64,000 nt of DNA from Rotaria macrura (GCA_900239685.1 OENT01000189.1:63371-127370), one strand, 5' to 3'; positions 1-25,523 are shown, numbered from the stretch's first letter. Translations and numbers: made by a program. Notes: generated from the sequence alone by a model not told the origin.

Positions 1-216
1 AAACTGATAATATGCATGAAACATATAATTGGCGTTGGTAAATGAAACGTACAAAAGACAAATAAATACTTCTATTGCGTCAAAAGAAAAGATGAAAGCA
101 CGATCGATGAAAAGAAAAGATGAAGTTAATAACTTAGAATATTATGTATTGGAAAGGTATGGTTTAGATGAGTAGAATTTGATGAAGAAATGAAAGACAC
201 ATTAATAATGAAATGT

Positions 217-1647
217 TTATTCAACTGCTACTTCATAATATTTGCCTGTCAGTGGATCATAGAAACATTTGAGCATTGCATCGAATTTTAGTCCAACTAA
301 CTGATTATTATTGGTCGATGGTTCAAGTCGCTTATCATTTTCCATAGACTTTTTCTCTTCTATGGTATCTGATGGGCTCCAGCTAAACGTGAAATTTTTT
401 TCCATAGTCGAATTATTACTTCCTATAGTACTACTATTATCTGTATCAATGGATGCTAGCAACGTTGGTTTTGGAGCATTAGCGCTGGATAGTCTTTCAA
501 GTCGATCATACTGCTGAAAACGTGATCGTTGTTCTAATTCCTCATCAAATGTCAACGTACGTGGTGATAAGGTCATGTTCTTTGTGGGACTAGCAACACA
601 AAAGTCATGTTTATTCGTTACTGATATTGCAGATTCTTCAGCTGATGATGAAACATTATCCAAAGTGCAACCATTTTGTCGTATGTAATCTTCAAAAAGC
701 TTGAGCATTTCCATTGAATTAATAAATTCAGCTTCCGTCATTGTCATATCTATTGATGCAGACTTTGTCATCGAATCTGAAATTTCTGTAGTCGCCTGTA
801 AGGTTGTATTTTGATTATTTATTCGTACATTTGAAATGTTTGATGATTCTTTTTGATGAATTTGGTCATTTCCAGAGATTGATAGTGAATTTCCTCTCTC
901 TTTTGATAATGTCTGATGAAAAAAATTAGTATTTCTTCGTTGTTGAACAAGTTTTGGAACTGTAGATTTTTCTTGTTCTTGTTTAAGAGCCTGCAAAGAA
1001 ATTTGTTCTTGTTCATTCTGTTCTAGAGAATGTTCTCCTGTAAGCATCGATCGTCGATGTCGATGATGGTTACGAGCATCATCATCATCGGCGTCATAGT
1101 CGTAGTCGTGTGAATGTGCTGTTAACGATGCATAAGCTGATAATGGCTTTTTTATATTTGGACGTGAATAATTTCTATGTGAATCTTCTTCGTATGCCGA
1201 TGATATACGTTTACCTGAGTGACTCAGATAGGATGTTTTTTTATTTCGTTGAAGTTCACGCGGTCGATTACTAAATGTATAGAGTTTTTCTAGAAAATTG
1301 CTTGATCTACTTTCATTGGTACTCGAACGATGAGACGATATTTCAGGAGTTTCTAATGTTAACGAATGTTCTGCACTTGTAGAGTTTCTTGATGATGTTT
1401 CAATTTTAGGTAATACTAAATTGACAGAGTGATTAGTTTGAAATAGACCGTGCAAATGGTCATTTGTTATGCCATTTTGTATTGATAATATTTCAACTTT
1501 AGTTGATACTGGATTGACAGAATGATTTGCTTGTAGTGGCACATGTGGATGATCATTTATCATTCCATTTTTTGTTGATGACTGTCGAAAATTTCGTCGT
1601 GGAAATGAGTTCGGAGTATAATTACTTTGCTGAATTGTTGAAAACAT
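217..1647 (-). CDS. Single-exon low-complexity protein with a C-terminal aromatic motif, function unknown
   Basis: A 476-residue uninterrupted reading frame starts at ATG 1645-1647 and ends in TAA; an AATAAA on the minus strand overlaps the stop. The protein is rich in Ser, Asn, Gln and Thr and is probably largely disordered. It has an acidic patch (DYDYDADDDD, about residue 180) next to a His/Arg run (RNHHRHRR). Residues about 27-85 hold a tandem duplication of about 28 residues, both copies carrying a KNG/QNG...INDH/TNDH...NHSVN pattern. The last 25 residues, including CFYDPLTGKYYEV, resemble the aromatic repeats of OCRE-type domains and are the only segment that looks conserved. I do not recognise the family. 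The length and uninterrupted frame argue for a real gene. Confidence 0.7.
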   Translation of the reverse strand: MFSTIQQSNYTPNSFPRRNFRQSSTKNGMINDHPHVPLQANHSVNPVSTKVEILSIQNGITNDHLHGLFQTNHSVNLVLPKIETSSRNSTSAEHSLTLETPEISSHRSSTNESRSSNFLEKLYTFSNRPRELQRNKKTSYLSHSGKRISSAYEEDSHRNYSRPNIKKPLSAYASLTAHSHDYDYDADDDDARNHHRHRRSMLTGEHSLEQNEQEQISLQALKQEQEKSTVPKLVQQRRNTNFFHQTLSKERGNSLSISGNDQIHQKESSNISNVRINNQNTTLQATTEISDSMTKSASIDMTMTEAEFINSMEMLKLFEDYIRQNGCTLDNVSSSAEESAISVTNKHDFCVASPTKNMTLSPRTLTFDEELEQRSRFQQYDRLERLSSANAPKPTLLASIDTDNSSTIGSNNSTMEKNFTFSWSPSDTIEEKKSMENDKRLEPSTNNNQLVGLKFDAMLKCFYDPLTGKYYEVAVE

Positions 1648-4600
1648 GGTACAATCACTATTCTATTTTTGGTTATACTGATGTGATATATTTATAGACG
1701 TATATAAAAAACAAGAAAAATATGTTTTCTTTTTTATTTCGTTTCATATGATGTGTGCGATGTCAACAGCAAGCAATGCAGTCAGACTGCAGGTCGATGA
1801 TGAAATGTGATGCGTGCAGCAAAGATTTGCTGGTCGTTTTTTCTTCTCGTTTTTTTTTCTTTCTCTTTTTTTTCAGTTTTTCAAAATTATTAACAACCAA
1901 CTGAATTAGATGAGTGCTCTTTTCATCGCTTGCCATTTACAAGAATAAGAACGCTTGGTGTTGAGGCTTTCTGTTGCTTCCTCTTTTTTTTTCATTTCAA
2001 GTATGATGTCTTTTTTATTGGTGTAGCGAAGAAACCAGCCGTTCATAGATACTTTTATGTTCAACTTGACTGTTCAGATATTTAATGACATCTATCTTTG
2101 ACGACAACTCTCTGCTTAGACATTGATTTCTCAATTAATATTCCACTTGGGAATGTATTTGTTTTTAAATACATATTAAATTATGATAAACGAATCAAAC
2201 TCAGATGAATTTAGAAATGTCAATTAGATGTAATCCATTGTGACACTAAAAGAAAAACAAAGAAATTCTACCTTAAAATTATTATAACTCAATTTGATCT
2301 TGTATAATGAGGAGGCTTCTTGTTGAAAGCTATTCTATTGTATTGTATAGAACTGCTCAACTTGAGAATTGAGATGACACAGCTATGTGTGTGTATGATC
2401 ATGAGAGCGTTGGATTGATCCTGATTACTTTTTCTCATCGAACAAACGTATAGTGTATGCCTGGTAGCGTATTCGAAACGAAACATCGCTCATCTATAGG
2501 ATAGCTATTGAATTCCACTTCGAAAAATACTATCGAAAGTATCAAAATTCTATTCAAATGAATCGGGGAAAAAAGTCAACTAAGCGATCTTGAATTAGTT
2601 TTAGCTCTTTCAAATTTTCATGAAAAAATACTTATCAAGAGTTTGAAAAATTGGACGCTTAATTTTCTCACATACGTAAATATTCACCATCCCATCTAAT
2701 CAGATACATTTCCAGATATTCTAAAAATCATTTGATACTAATCCATGAATTCAATCGGTTCTAACACATGTTACTGTCTAGTGTATTTTCCTCTGACACT
2801 TATACTCTTCTAGGAATACTGTGCAATGACAAATGAGTGATGTATGGAATCATTCAGATGTGAACGTAAGTCTAACCGAAAGGGTCTATCCTGGGATAAG
2901 AAAGAAAAAAAATCAATTAGAACCTATGTCAGTAGATTTAATTAAATTAAGCAGTGTGAATCAACCAACTAGCTACTAATTTTGTTCGATATTCTCTATA
3001 GCTGATAATTGTATTATTAATAAGGTAAAGTTTTTAATCACTAGCAAACTATTTGTTATCTATATTTCTACTTTACTGAACTTCAATTATTACACAAGAA
3101 TGCGTTCATTAGTATTGGCGACGTTCATTGCTATTGTTAAGGAAGGCAATTAGCTGAGAAATATCTATACAATCTTTACTATATGCTTGATGACGTACGA
3201 AGAGGAAATCTATCTTAATTGTGTAAAGGAAACTTGTTTGGTCTTGACAACAAGGATGTGAAAAATGATGTCGAACTTAATGATCCATTCTACAACAGGA
3301 CAGTTGGAGGTAAATTCAATGTTGAATTGAACATTATAGTAGTTGGTAATGAACCCCATCAAGTTGAATATACGTATGAAGAAAGTGACAATGATAAATT
3401 AGACCATAAGTGTATCACACTATCTTCTATCAATACACACGATTGTAACATTTTACAAGAACACAATTGGCAACTATTTAGTAAAATTTACCCATGAACA
3501 ACATACAAGTAAATAAGTATGTCAGTGTATCGTTTGCGTAGTTCGATTAAATTCAGTAATTCATTATGAGAGTCTTCATATTAATGTTCTTCACTTCAAT
3601 CAGGGTCATAAAAAATTGAGCATGCACTATTCATTGACAGCCACCTGTAGTATAAAATCGAGTATTTTGCTCTTATCAATTAACTTCATGAGGATTTATA
3701 TCTTAAAAGAATGATTTACTTACATTTATTTACTTATGTTTGATAGTGCATGAAATAAATCATTATTCGACTGAAATTCTCCTAACTTCGAGAAACTTGA
3801 TAATTCTATATAATAGAACAGTAGAAATATTATAATATGCCGATTTGTTTAGTCAAACACACGTCGAAGAATAAATGAAGAATGCGATACCTGATGCAAA
3901 AAAAAATTACAATAAGAATTTATTTTTTGTTCGTCTTGTTATGATTTCGAATTTCTTGATAGACGCAGCGAATTATGAAGCACTCAAAATTGATATCCAT
4001 TCTGGTACTTATTTTCAACTGATTGAACATGTTACGACCCAGCGGGACTCATCGAAACTTCAAGTGTGGAGTAGGATAGAAACTCTAAAGATTCAAGAGC
4101 AAGAAACCTATTGTAACCATAAATTGAAGTACTCTAATAGAAAAAAAGTCTAGTATATACATAGTATCGAGTATGGAATTGAATTACCATTATGTGAAAG
4201 AATCCTAGAACACAATTGTACAATATCTTTCATTTTTCATTCTACGATTGTATAGTGGCATTGTTTTTGATCAGTACATATTCATAGTTTTCTCAGCAAT
4301 CATTAGCATTAACTAATAAAAACTGAAAATGAAAAACTTCCGTCTAATTTTTGACCAAGAATAGAAAGTCACAATGATATCATACATCTGAAATCAGTTG
4401 AATAAATCATTCATTCGTTATTGTTTTCCTATTAATTGGAATTCGGATATTCATCATACGTCATTTTCATGGAACAAGTTGTACATAGCTATGCATTCAT
4501 TGTATCTCAATATCCCATTTAACTTATTCCTCTGGATCCTGAGACATCGAAAGGCGCGCATTTTTCTGTTGGAATAGATCATTTGGCTGTATGTTTCACA

Positions 4601-5871
4601 TATGAAACTTGGAATCATAGTTAATATACTAAGTTTGAATAGTCTCATCTTTCACCTATCTCGTCGCACAGATGAGTTTTGACGACTTAAGCATCAAACA
4701 TCTATTGAAAAAGTTCTTTTATATCGAGCTATTCGATTACAATCATATGCATCTGATTGAAAAGAGAGCATTGTTATGTGTTAGCACCGAGTTTCAAATC
4801 TGTTGGGAAACACCGATCTGATAGCTCTATACCGACTTTTGATTTTCATCGGATGTGGAAATCGACACATGAAGTAGACGTTTGACTACTATCTAGTAGA
4901 ATTCACTAGATCTATTTAGTTGGACATTTGCGCAAATTTTTTTTTTACTTATGTGAAATAGTATTGCAGATCTATGTAGCTGTACTATACACTATAGCTC
5001 TTGATAATTTGAGCATCGTAGAAATGAATTCTAGTCGTAGAAAGTTCCATAATGAGGCGATATATTGTCAGCATTTCATTAGATACTTCTTTCGCAGATT
5101 GTGCTAACGCAAAGAAGAAAACTCGAAAAAAATCCATGACGATCTTCTACATAATTGATCAATAAGTCATATTAATTGGCACGAATGAATTAGAATTTAT
5201 TTGGTTTCAACATCAACGTACTATGTTTATCATCAATATTTTTCGAACGATTATAACCCAAACAATGAACATCATCGAGATTAAATGTTACTCATAGCCG
5301 TATGTGTCGTCTCAACATACTGTACAGAAATTACATTCGTGCATAATTTTTATTATTTGAGAAGTTATTCTAAATGTTTTTTGTTCTTCTATTTATTTTC
5401 ATTATCTTTTATTTTAAAAGAACTAGTTGACTATGAAAGATAAAACTTTTCCATTATCTCACTAACAGACGATGATATACGAAGACGTGATATACACAAT
5501 TATCTCCAATCTGACTGATAGATGTCGTTAGATACTTGAATCTCTTATTGTACGTAAATATATATGAAGGGCCAAAAAAATGAAAATTATGGATTCAAAA
5601 CTGCCATTGAATTTTCTTGATTTTTCAAATAAAATCTAATTTGAAAAATATTCAAATAAATAACTAATAATTCAATTGAGTTTTTTTCTCCTTGCGTCTT
5701 TCTTTCTATTATGATTTCGTCTCGATGAGTCATGTAAATCATAAGTTGGTTTGGTTGAATGAATGAATGAATGAAACCTTTAGCATGTATGCGTAAAGTT
5801 ATTCTTCCATTTGAATAGATGAACTTATTTTTTCAGAAAATGAGCCATTTCCGACGAATAATCACATCAAA
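1648..5871. other. Intergenic stretch without a convincing gene
   Basis: About 4.2 kb of AT-rich sequence. Two short plus-strand frames (3219-3497 and 3875-4153) and one minus-strand frame (4454-4648) are open, but none has a recognisable domain, and flanking splice sites do not extend them. The first has a moderately protein-like composition and could be a gene relic. A short GAAT tandem repeat lies at about 5757-5774. The segment just before 5872 probably holds the USP7 promoter and 5' UTR. Confidence 0.5.

Positions 5872-5875
<4 letters not shown>
5840..5875 (+). promoter_or_regulatory. Upstream ORF overlapping the USP7 start codon
   Basis: A 12-codon frame starts at ATG 5840 and ends in TGA at 5873-5875, so its stop overlaps the USP7 ATG (5872-5874) in an ATGA arrangement. 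A pyrimidine tract ending in TTTCAG lies at 5831-5836, so the leader may start at an acceptor (5' UTR intron or trans-splice site) just before this uORF. If the uORF is in the mature leader, USP7 translation would depend on leaky scanning or reinitiation. This is read from sequence only. Confidence 0.4.
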
Positions 5876-17943
<12,068 letters not shown>

Positions 17944-18496
17944 TCGTGTATAATTATTTGTCACTTTACGTTCCCTTTTTTTTAAACACATTATTTCTGC
18001 TTGATATAGTTCAACAAATGTCAAATTTTCTCTCTTTTTCTTTTTTTTTTTTTCTTATCAAAATGTGTATCGGTCGGTTGAGAGAACGTTTTTTTTTTCT
18101 TTTGTTATTCTCTTCTATGTGTCTATTTATAAAGCAGCGAATGCTCTCATAAATTTCTGTTTTCTTCTTTTGCCTTTGCGCATATCAATGTATAAATCGT
18201 ATATGAGATGCAAGCATGAGAAAAGATAGTCTTTTTTTTCTCCTTCTTTCGGATACATACACATAAGGAATCTTGACTAAATCGTAATGCGTTTCACGTC
18301 TGTGTTTTTCCTTCTTCTTTTGGTTTTGTGATTTTTTTCTCTTTACTTCATGTATATGTATCTGTATGTGTGTGGTTCGATCCTATTTTGTTGTCTATAT
18401 AAAAAACATAATGAGAGGACACAAGTCCTATTAATAGATGATAAGAAATAAAAAAAAACAAGAGAGACTTTGAATGGTCATCTCTATGGAATGCTA

Positions 18497-20393
18497 TTAT
18501 GATTGTCTAAACCAAGGTTTATTTCCATCGAGAATATGAGCCATGGATAACATTGCGTCCGATCGATCACCATACGGTTCACTATGTGTGGATGTCATTG
18601 GTTGAATGATTGTTGTATCTGTTGGATTATTTTCTGTTTCAGTTTCATTATCGTCAGTATCAGATTCTTCATCTAAGCCAAGTAGAAAATGAACATGATT
18701 TTTTCCATTTGATAATTTAAGAAATGGTTCGTTTTCATCCGTATTATTCACAGTCTTGATTATTGGTATTGTTGGTTCACTGAGAACAATGGCTGGTGAT
18801 GATATAATACGTTTTTTAAGTTTACTTTTTTCGTTATTTACATCACCATTCGTTCTGGAAGTTTTTTGTTCCGTTGCTGAATCCGTAGGATTACTTAATT
18901 GTCGTATAAGACTAACTGATGAAAGTGTTGAACGAAGTCTTTGAGCTTTGTTAACAAGATGTTGATGAACGATATATGCTATACGACGTTTTCGCACAGT
19001 AAATAAACCTTGTAGAACAATGAGTAATCCAAGAATAATCGAATATTGTGTTAAGACAAATATAAGACCATGTGAAGAATCTTTTAAATGATCCTTTCCG
19101 ATATCTTGACATATAAATAAATCAGGAATATCTTTTGATACGTTAGCTTGATAATAATATATACAAACACAATATTTTTCTTTTGGATTCAATCGACGCA
19201 TGTATAATATATTTGAAAAATATTCAGCTTCCCCTGGTGACGAATTATTTTTAACTAGTGGTTCCATACCAAGATTTACAACCGAATCATTTTTATATTG
19301 TTGTACTGTGAAACGAAAATATTTCAACAGATGTATTGATTGTATTAAACGAGATGGTACGCCAAGCAATGTTGGAAATTGATGTAGTTTACTATTGTTT
19401 GCATTTGAATTTTTCGTCTCATTCAATACTTTTGACATGGAGAATAGAGAAAATACGACGCGAACAGTTTCTTTATCAAGATATTTCCAATTAGCTTCAT
19501 ATTGAGGACCCGAATAAAATTCAGCTTCAGTTGCTTTTGTTGCTGGAATGAGTTGTGCAGAATATTTATTATCGTGCAATGCTTCTTGTTCAGCGACACT
19601 AGGAGATCCGTTTTCAGATGTTATGGATGCTGAATAAACTTGCGTGAAAACCGTAGATGACGCATTAATGTAAAGAACCTAGTGAACAATTTGATTATTA
19701 TTATTGTTTTATGATCTATTCTTTTGTGGAACTCACATATTTTTTCGAAGAAAATAGTGAGTGGATGTTTAAGAGTGAGAATTTTGATGCTCCCCATTCC
19801 CGGTTACAGACAAACTTACTAAGTCCAGGCACTCCCCCCCCCCATCCTTCTCTCAGGGGATTCCAGACGCCCCCTTCAGGGGGATACCAATCCTCCTCCC
19901 CATGGGGGGGATGGTACCAAATACTCCCCCTCCCTCATTACAGACCATAAAAAACCGTGTATGAATCCATTACAGACACAGCAACCAGTATTCTATTGTC
20001 GTCATATATCACAACATTATTTGCCGCTTCTTCCAATGTTTTTTATAAGAAATGTTAAAATAAGAAAAATGAACAACGAAAAATTGAAACTAACGAGTGA
20101 ATAGCAGCATTGAAAATGAAAAGTAGGGCGCCTATCAGAGAAAGACGATGCAAAAAAATTCGTCATATTACATTTTCTGTTTTCTATTAGCATATGAAGC
20201 TATAGATATGTGAGTTCCAAATTTTAACCCTGACGGGGCTGCGCTAACTAGCTTTTTTACTTACATCATTGAAAGAATTCATACTGGGATTCGATACCAT
20301 AGTTGTTGTTGTTGTTGATACGATTCGATCTACAACATTAGCTTCGCCTAACCATGCACACAAAAGAAATAGTGTGCATTTTAAAATAAACAT
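18497..20393 (-). CDS. Type I single-pass membrane protein with Ser/Thr-rich tail, unknown function
   Basis: Two exons on the minus strand: 20393-20265 (ATG, 43 codons, phase 0) and 19678-18497. Together they encode 436 residues. Residues 1-17 (MFILKCTLFLLCAWLGE) form a signal peptide. The ectodomain of about 220 residues has N-glycosylation-type NxS/T sites and ends in a Cys-containing segment (EKYCVCIYYYQANVS...DLFICQDIG) reminiscent of the FN3-like domain of LRR neuronal membrane proteins. A hydrophobic helix (VLTQYSIILGLLIVLQGLF) is followed by stop-transfer RKRR. The cytoplasmic tail of about 180 residues is Ser/Asn/Asp rich and ends NKPWFRQS. It converges with USP7 (553 bases between stops) and diverges from the gene at 21422. 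No family is recognised. Confidence 0.8.
19790..19945. repeat. C/G-run rich insertion in the intron of the membrane-protein gene
   Basis: Within an otherwise AT-rich intron, this stretch has many runs of C and G, including the self-complementary CCCCCTTCAGGGGG and TCCCCATGGGGGGGA. TTACAGAC occurs near both sides (about 19803 and 19938). It looks like a small foreign repeat but I find no clean terminal repeats or target duplication. Confidence 0.35.
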
Positions 20394-21421
20394 CTTCAAT
20401 GGATATTGATATGTTGTATAATACAATCAATCAAAGAATTGTTTTAACTCTCAAGTCAATGAAAATAAGTTTAAATTGTTCAAATATGAATCGATGGTGT
20501 TCAATACGATTTATTTACAAAATACAGATTGACTTGTATAAAATGGGCAACGAAAAGAAAATGAGTGTGAAAGGAGACAATGATATATATTATATATATA
20601 TGGTGAGTGGGATAGAAAAAGAATGAGCGAGAATGGATGAATGAATGCGCTCGTCGCTATATACACAAAATAAGAGAAAAGAAGAAATACTTGATGTGAA
20701 GATGCACGCACTAACATAAAGACATGCTTTACGTGAGAGAAGGGCAAAGAAGGAGCAAGTGATGTTATCGAATCGTTCAACGTATGCATGTGGCGATGAC
20801 AATAGATCATCGATAGTAACTTATTTGACCATTCGGGATTAATATATATGTTCCAATGAATTCTCTTCTAAATATGGCTTAGATTGAGTTATGATTTCTA
20901 TCCCACAATCAATATATAACCTTTTAAACAATGCGTATCACTAGTATTCTATCGACAGAATAAAATAATGACTGTGATGTATACATAGAGTTCGCTGATA
21001 AAGAATGATTAGAAAAAGAGAACTTTATTTCCATCATAAATATGTACTTTTGTATTCAGTAAATGACTAGTTCACACATATCTTTTGATCATCTTTTTCT
21101 GAAATGAGTCGTATCATTTTCTCAGTCATTATCCAATATGAATCATCATCAGATATTACTTTAATTATGGAAATTCTATTAGTGTACTATTTCTTACAGA
21201 TGAAAACAGTCATTAATCATGATGAGGATTAATACATCGTGTCAAAAAAGAAAAACAGAATACATACCATCATAAAGCATAATCTATCATTCCTGAGTTT
21301 TGTACTTGATACACGCGCGCCCATTCTAAATATAGAACAGTAGAATTAGTTAAATGATAACTATGAACACATTTTTTGTTGCCTTTCAAACTTCTTTTCC
21401 AGCTCCGCTTTATGAAAAATA
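20394..21421. promoter_or_regulatory. Intergenic region between two divergent genes
   Basis: About 1 kb separates the ATG of the minus-strand membrane protein from the ATG of the plus-strand gene at 21422. It probably contains both promoters. A TATA-like ATATATATTATATATATATGG tract lies near 20581-20601. The only frames overlap each other on the minus strand (20511-20810) and look like chance. A polypyrimidine tract ending in TTCCAG just before 21402 could be a 5' UTR splice acceptor for the downstream gene. Confidence 0.35.
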
Positions 21422-23535
21422 ATGAAAAACTATTCATTAAATAATAACTATATACCAATGGATTCAACACAAACTAGAATATCAAAACCTTTCGAACTAT
21501 CTGAATCTTCTAGGAATGATGAATTATGGAATTCGTCATGTAATTCTCATGTTTTAAATATGATTCGTTCGATTGTTAATGATTTATATCAAACAAGTAA
21601 TGAAGAAAATACTATACAAAACGAACCGAAAGACAAAGCACGGGTTCGTTTTGCTCTTAAACAAGAAACGGATAGAACTGAATCTTTTATTTCAAATGAT
21701 GTCGAATTACTAAGTGAAACATCTATTGAAAATAATTTAAACAAAGAAATATCATCAATGACATATCAACCAGTTTTATCCGATTCCCGAACTATTATTA
21801 GTTGTGTAATTAAAGGTCGATCAAAAGTTGATTGTAGTATGTCAACCGATAAATCTTCTTCCCTTCTATGTGATTGCGCTACACAAACCATAGATATGAA
21901 ACTCTTTCCAAAATGTAAACATTCATTAGTGCCAGCACTAACAATGCATGTTGATCAATTGCCAACTGATCTTCGACAATCAAGCAGTCACATCACATTA
22001 TCCATGGCTTCAATCTCATCGAAGTAAGAAAAATTCTTTCATGCTTCGAATAAGATAGTTTTTCACATTTTTGATTATTATATACTACCACGTTGATATG
22101 TTGTTTTTCATCTTTTCTTCCTTCAATGAAACTTTCTTATCGTTAACTCTAACTACAACATCATATTGTATCATAAATTAGTTTTGTTAGATAATTTGAA
22201 ATCATAGACAATACAAACGAACCTTCATTAGACTCGTGAGTTTTCAGCACATCAGACAGGATTTAATGAATATACGTGGCACTCATGCATTTAGATCTCT
22301 CGTCTAGTATTGTTGTGATATAGAAAAAAAAACTATTGAAAAAAAGAAAGCAAAGCTATGAAAGATGATAAAAAATATTAATAGAATTGTGTACAGAAAT
22401 GAACTGGAAAAAATTATTCTGCATTGTAAAGACAATGTCCGATAATTTCATTATTTTAAATGGTTTTTTCACTGCCTTTGATGCGACATACGGATGTTTT
22501 TTTTTTACTTCAAAATATATATCAGAGACTTGTAATATAAATTAATATAGTACATACAATGGCTATGACCGATATTTACTTGATCAAGAATCTTAATTTT
22601 ATCGTTAGATATGCTCAACTATGTAGTTAATTACGAATACCTACTACTTGTTTTGAAATATATGGAGACTTAAATAGTATGCTCCAACAAAACGATAGCC
22701 AAATCATAATGTGAGATTTAAAAGATTTACTTATGTCATAAAACTGCACTCAGTCATGCACAAATCACAACATTTTGTTTTTCGTATCATATTTCGTACG
22801 CATTCAATGTTCGTATCTCCTGCATACTTTAAAATCATTTGAAATATCCCTTCACGGTTTAATTATTTATAAAAATAAAATATATTTTCCAATATATATA
22901 TAATTTATAGAGCAACAGTCAGTAATTGTCCTTCCTCATTATCAACAACGAGTCTTACTAATTGGGTTTTAAATTCTTCAATTTATTCTTATGAAAATAA
23001 GAATGCCATCCCATCCTCCAATACGGCTCGTCAATTGATAATACCAACTGTAGCTAAATATTACAATTTATATGAAGAAAAAACATTTGAAAACTATGAT
23101 ACATTAATTAATTCTACTGTGTTATCGAACTCAAATGAAATATCTAAATTCGATATCAATGAGTCATTTTCAAATGCAAATACACTAGAGACAAATGTCA
23201 AAATTTGTACATGTTCGAAACGAATACAATCTGATATTCGTCTATCGATGTTAAAATCTGCTTTTTCTAATCAAGACAAATTGCTTGAACAACTTCATTT
23301 ATCGAAACGATCGCTTCGATCGATGTATAAGGATGGTCTCATGTATGTGCATGATCTTGTACTAGTCTTTCTAAGAAATATTTCTCGATTCGATCAAACT
23401 CTTTTAAAAAAATATTATTTATCCAAAAAACAAGCCAATTCAATTGTGAAAACGATGAATAAATGGTGGAAAAAGCATCGAGCAAAATTTATTGATCGGA
23501 ATGACAAATTATTGACACGTAGTATTATCGAATGA
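21422..23535 (+). CDS. Ser/Asn-rich protein with helical basic C-terminus, unknown function
   Basis: Two exons, 21422-22023 and 22911-23535, join in phase 2 (AA|A) across a canonical GTAAGA...TTTATAG intron, giving 408 residues. The first 300 residues are Ser/Thr/Asn-rich and probably disordered, with Cys-containing spots (LLCDCATQT, KICTCSKR). The last 95 residues are predicted helical and basic: DKLLEQLHLSKRSLRSMYKDG, then a hydrophobic MYVHDLVLVFLRNI stretch, then WWKKHRAKF. This C-terminal block looks conserved and may be a helical protein-protein or nucleic-acid-binding module, but I do not recognise it. A short out-of-frame ATG at 21413 precedes the chosen start; further 5' exons cannot be excluded. 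Confidence 0.65.
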
Positions 23536-24833
23536 ACAAATGAGATAGTCGGAGTCTCGTTCTATACGTTTCAACATTCATAAGCATGATTCTATTTTAT
23601 AGGCTATCTTTTTGCAGAAGATAATGAGCTATTTGAACTCAAAATGAAGAATATCATGGAAAAGATTTGATCGAAAATTAATTCTTACATTTATACAATG
23701 CGACAATACTTAAGTCCATTTTTATGGAGAAGAAATCTTCGAGATCAGAAAAAATTTGTGATCTGAATTAGAACATAGCTCTCTATTTTTCTCAGAAAAG
23801 TTTCTCAATGAATTCAATATTTTTCAACGATTTTTCATCACGATTTTCTTGTCGATCGAAAAACCTACAGTAGTATTTTAAAGATCTGTGACTGCTACGC
23901 TACCGTAAAGATAGCATTTTTGTAAATCTATTATCGCCGACTAAATCAAGACTAAAGATCTCAGTGCTAATTCATTACCTACATTTCTTATTTCCAGTAT
24001 TGTAGCCGTACTTCTTCTCTTCGTAATTCCTTGATGACCTTTCTATTGTTCAGGCGCGAAATTGAATTCTTCTCTAAGTAAAATATGATCAATAGAACAC
24101 CTTCTTGTTGATATAAAAGAATAAAAATGAAATCATAAAAGAAACTTGTTACATTCTGATATTTATCGGCGCATTTATTTTCTGTGGATATGTATTGGTG
24201 TCCAATAATTGTTTAAGTGAAATGCAAGTATGAATCAATACGATTCATCTCACCGTTGCAGGAAATTCACCCCTATGATGTCAATATATAACAAAATAAT
24301 CAGTATGATTAACCGTGTACATTCTACTTACTATAACTGACAATTACTACCAATGAAAGTTTACTGATTTCGTACATGTTTAGTATTCTCTTGTACCACA
24401 GAAACCTCGCTCAACACTTGGCATATTAATTGTGATAATATTCATGCACTACCAATATCATACTTTGATTATCCATGATTCAAGAAAAACATTGGTCACT
24501 TATCTATGGGCAATTGAAAATATTTAGTAGTAGTATATAGCTTTTAGAAAAGAAGTCATACAACTTATTCAAAAGAGATTTTTCAATGCAGGGTCTAAAG
24601 AATACCAAGTTTGATCGTTCAATATTTATTATATTCCTCTGAAACTGTTTCTATCTTAGTCTGAACGTTGGAGGTCATAATTTGCTGTTCGATATCGACA
24701 ACAATATTACGTTTCTATCTATTCGATATTGGACATTCTGTTGTATTTAATTTATTGTTTTTACTAGCACATCTTTATTCAAAGAAGAGAAATCGATCAT
24801 AGGATATTCTCTTACTATCAATACTAACTAACA

Positions 24834-24881
24834 AGTAACGCTCGTCACAGGACTCACCTAACTCTCGACTGGATATTCAGC
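24834..24881 (+). repeat. Short dispersed repeat shared with 45627-45670
   Basis: GTAACGCTCGTCACAGGACT and the following 25 bases, ending CTCGACTGGATATT, are matched with about eight differences at 45627-45670. Partial relatives sharing the CAGTCGAG core occur near 47553 and 50557. It probably marks fragments of one dispersed element. Confidence 0.45.
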
Positions 24882-25523
24882 TATGTATGTTTAACTAAGT
24901 ATTTTATACAGCCTTAAGTAACGCTAAAAAACGTTATTATTTGGTCCGAAAAAAGGTTTGGTACTACCGTGCCCGTTAAAACACGCCCTAGTACGTTTCC
25001 AGTGAGGATATACATGAAAGTCTAATTCGTGTGCCATGATTTGATCTACAGACAGAGTTACACGAGCACTAACACTAAGCTTAACTTTCGACCAATTAAA
25101 ATAATCCAATAGTACGCAGTTGCACAGGCACCCACGAATTCTAAATCCAAAAACTCATTTTACTTGATTCAAAATTTGTTTAAACTCGGGTTATTCAACG
25201 ACTCTAGAAGATTTGGTCCACTAATTATACTTTCTCGCTATTCTGTCTGCAGAACATTTATTCTTATTGTTTGTAGAAAAATCCCCTGTTTGTAACGTTT
25301 TGCTACTCATAGAGTCAGTCTGATGTAGTGGATAAATATCATTCGTATTCAACACTTCAATCTGAATTCTAACGTCAGTGATGATGCATAGCCAACAGTT
25401 AATCGTTTGTCGGCGCCCCTCTGGGACGTCACTCAAGAATAGCCACTGCAATATTTAGGTCGAATTCGAATTCTGACAATCCGTTTTCACTTATACCCTA
25501 ATTCATTCCGACATTCACTAATA

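Noticed and set aside
3219-3497. 92-codon frame with protein-like composition
   Set aside because: No recognisable family, no extending exons and an isolated position. A gene relic is possible but cannot be supported.
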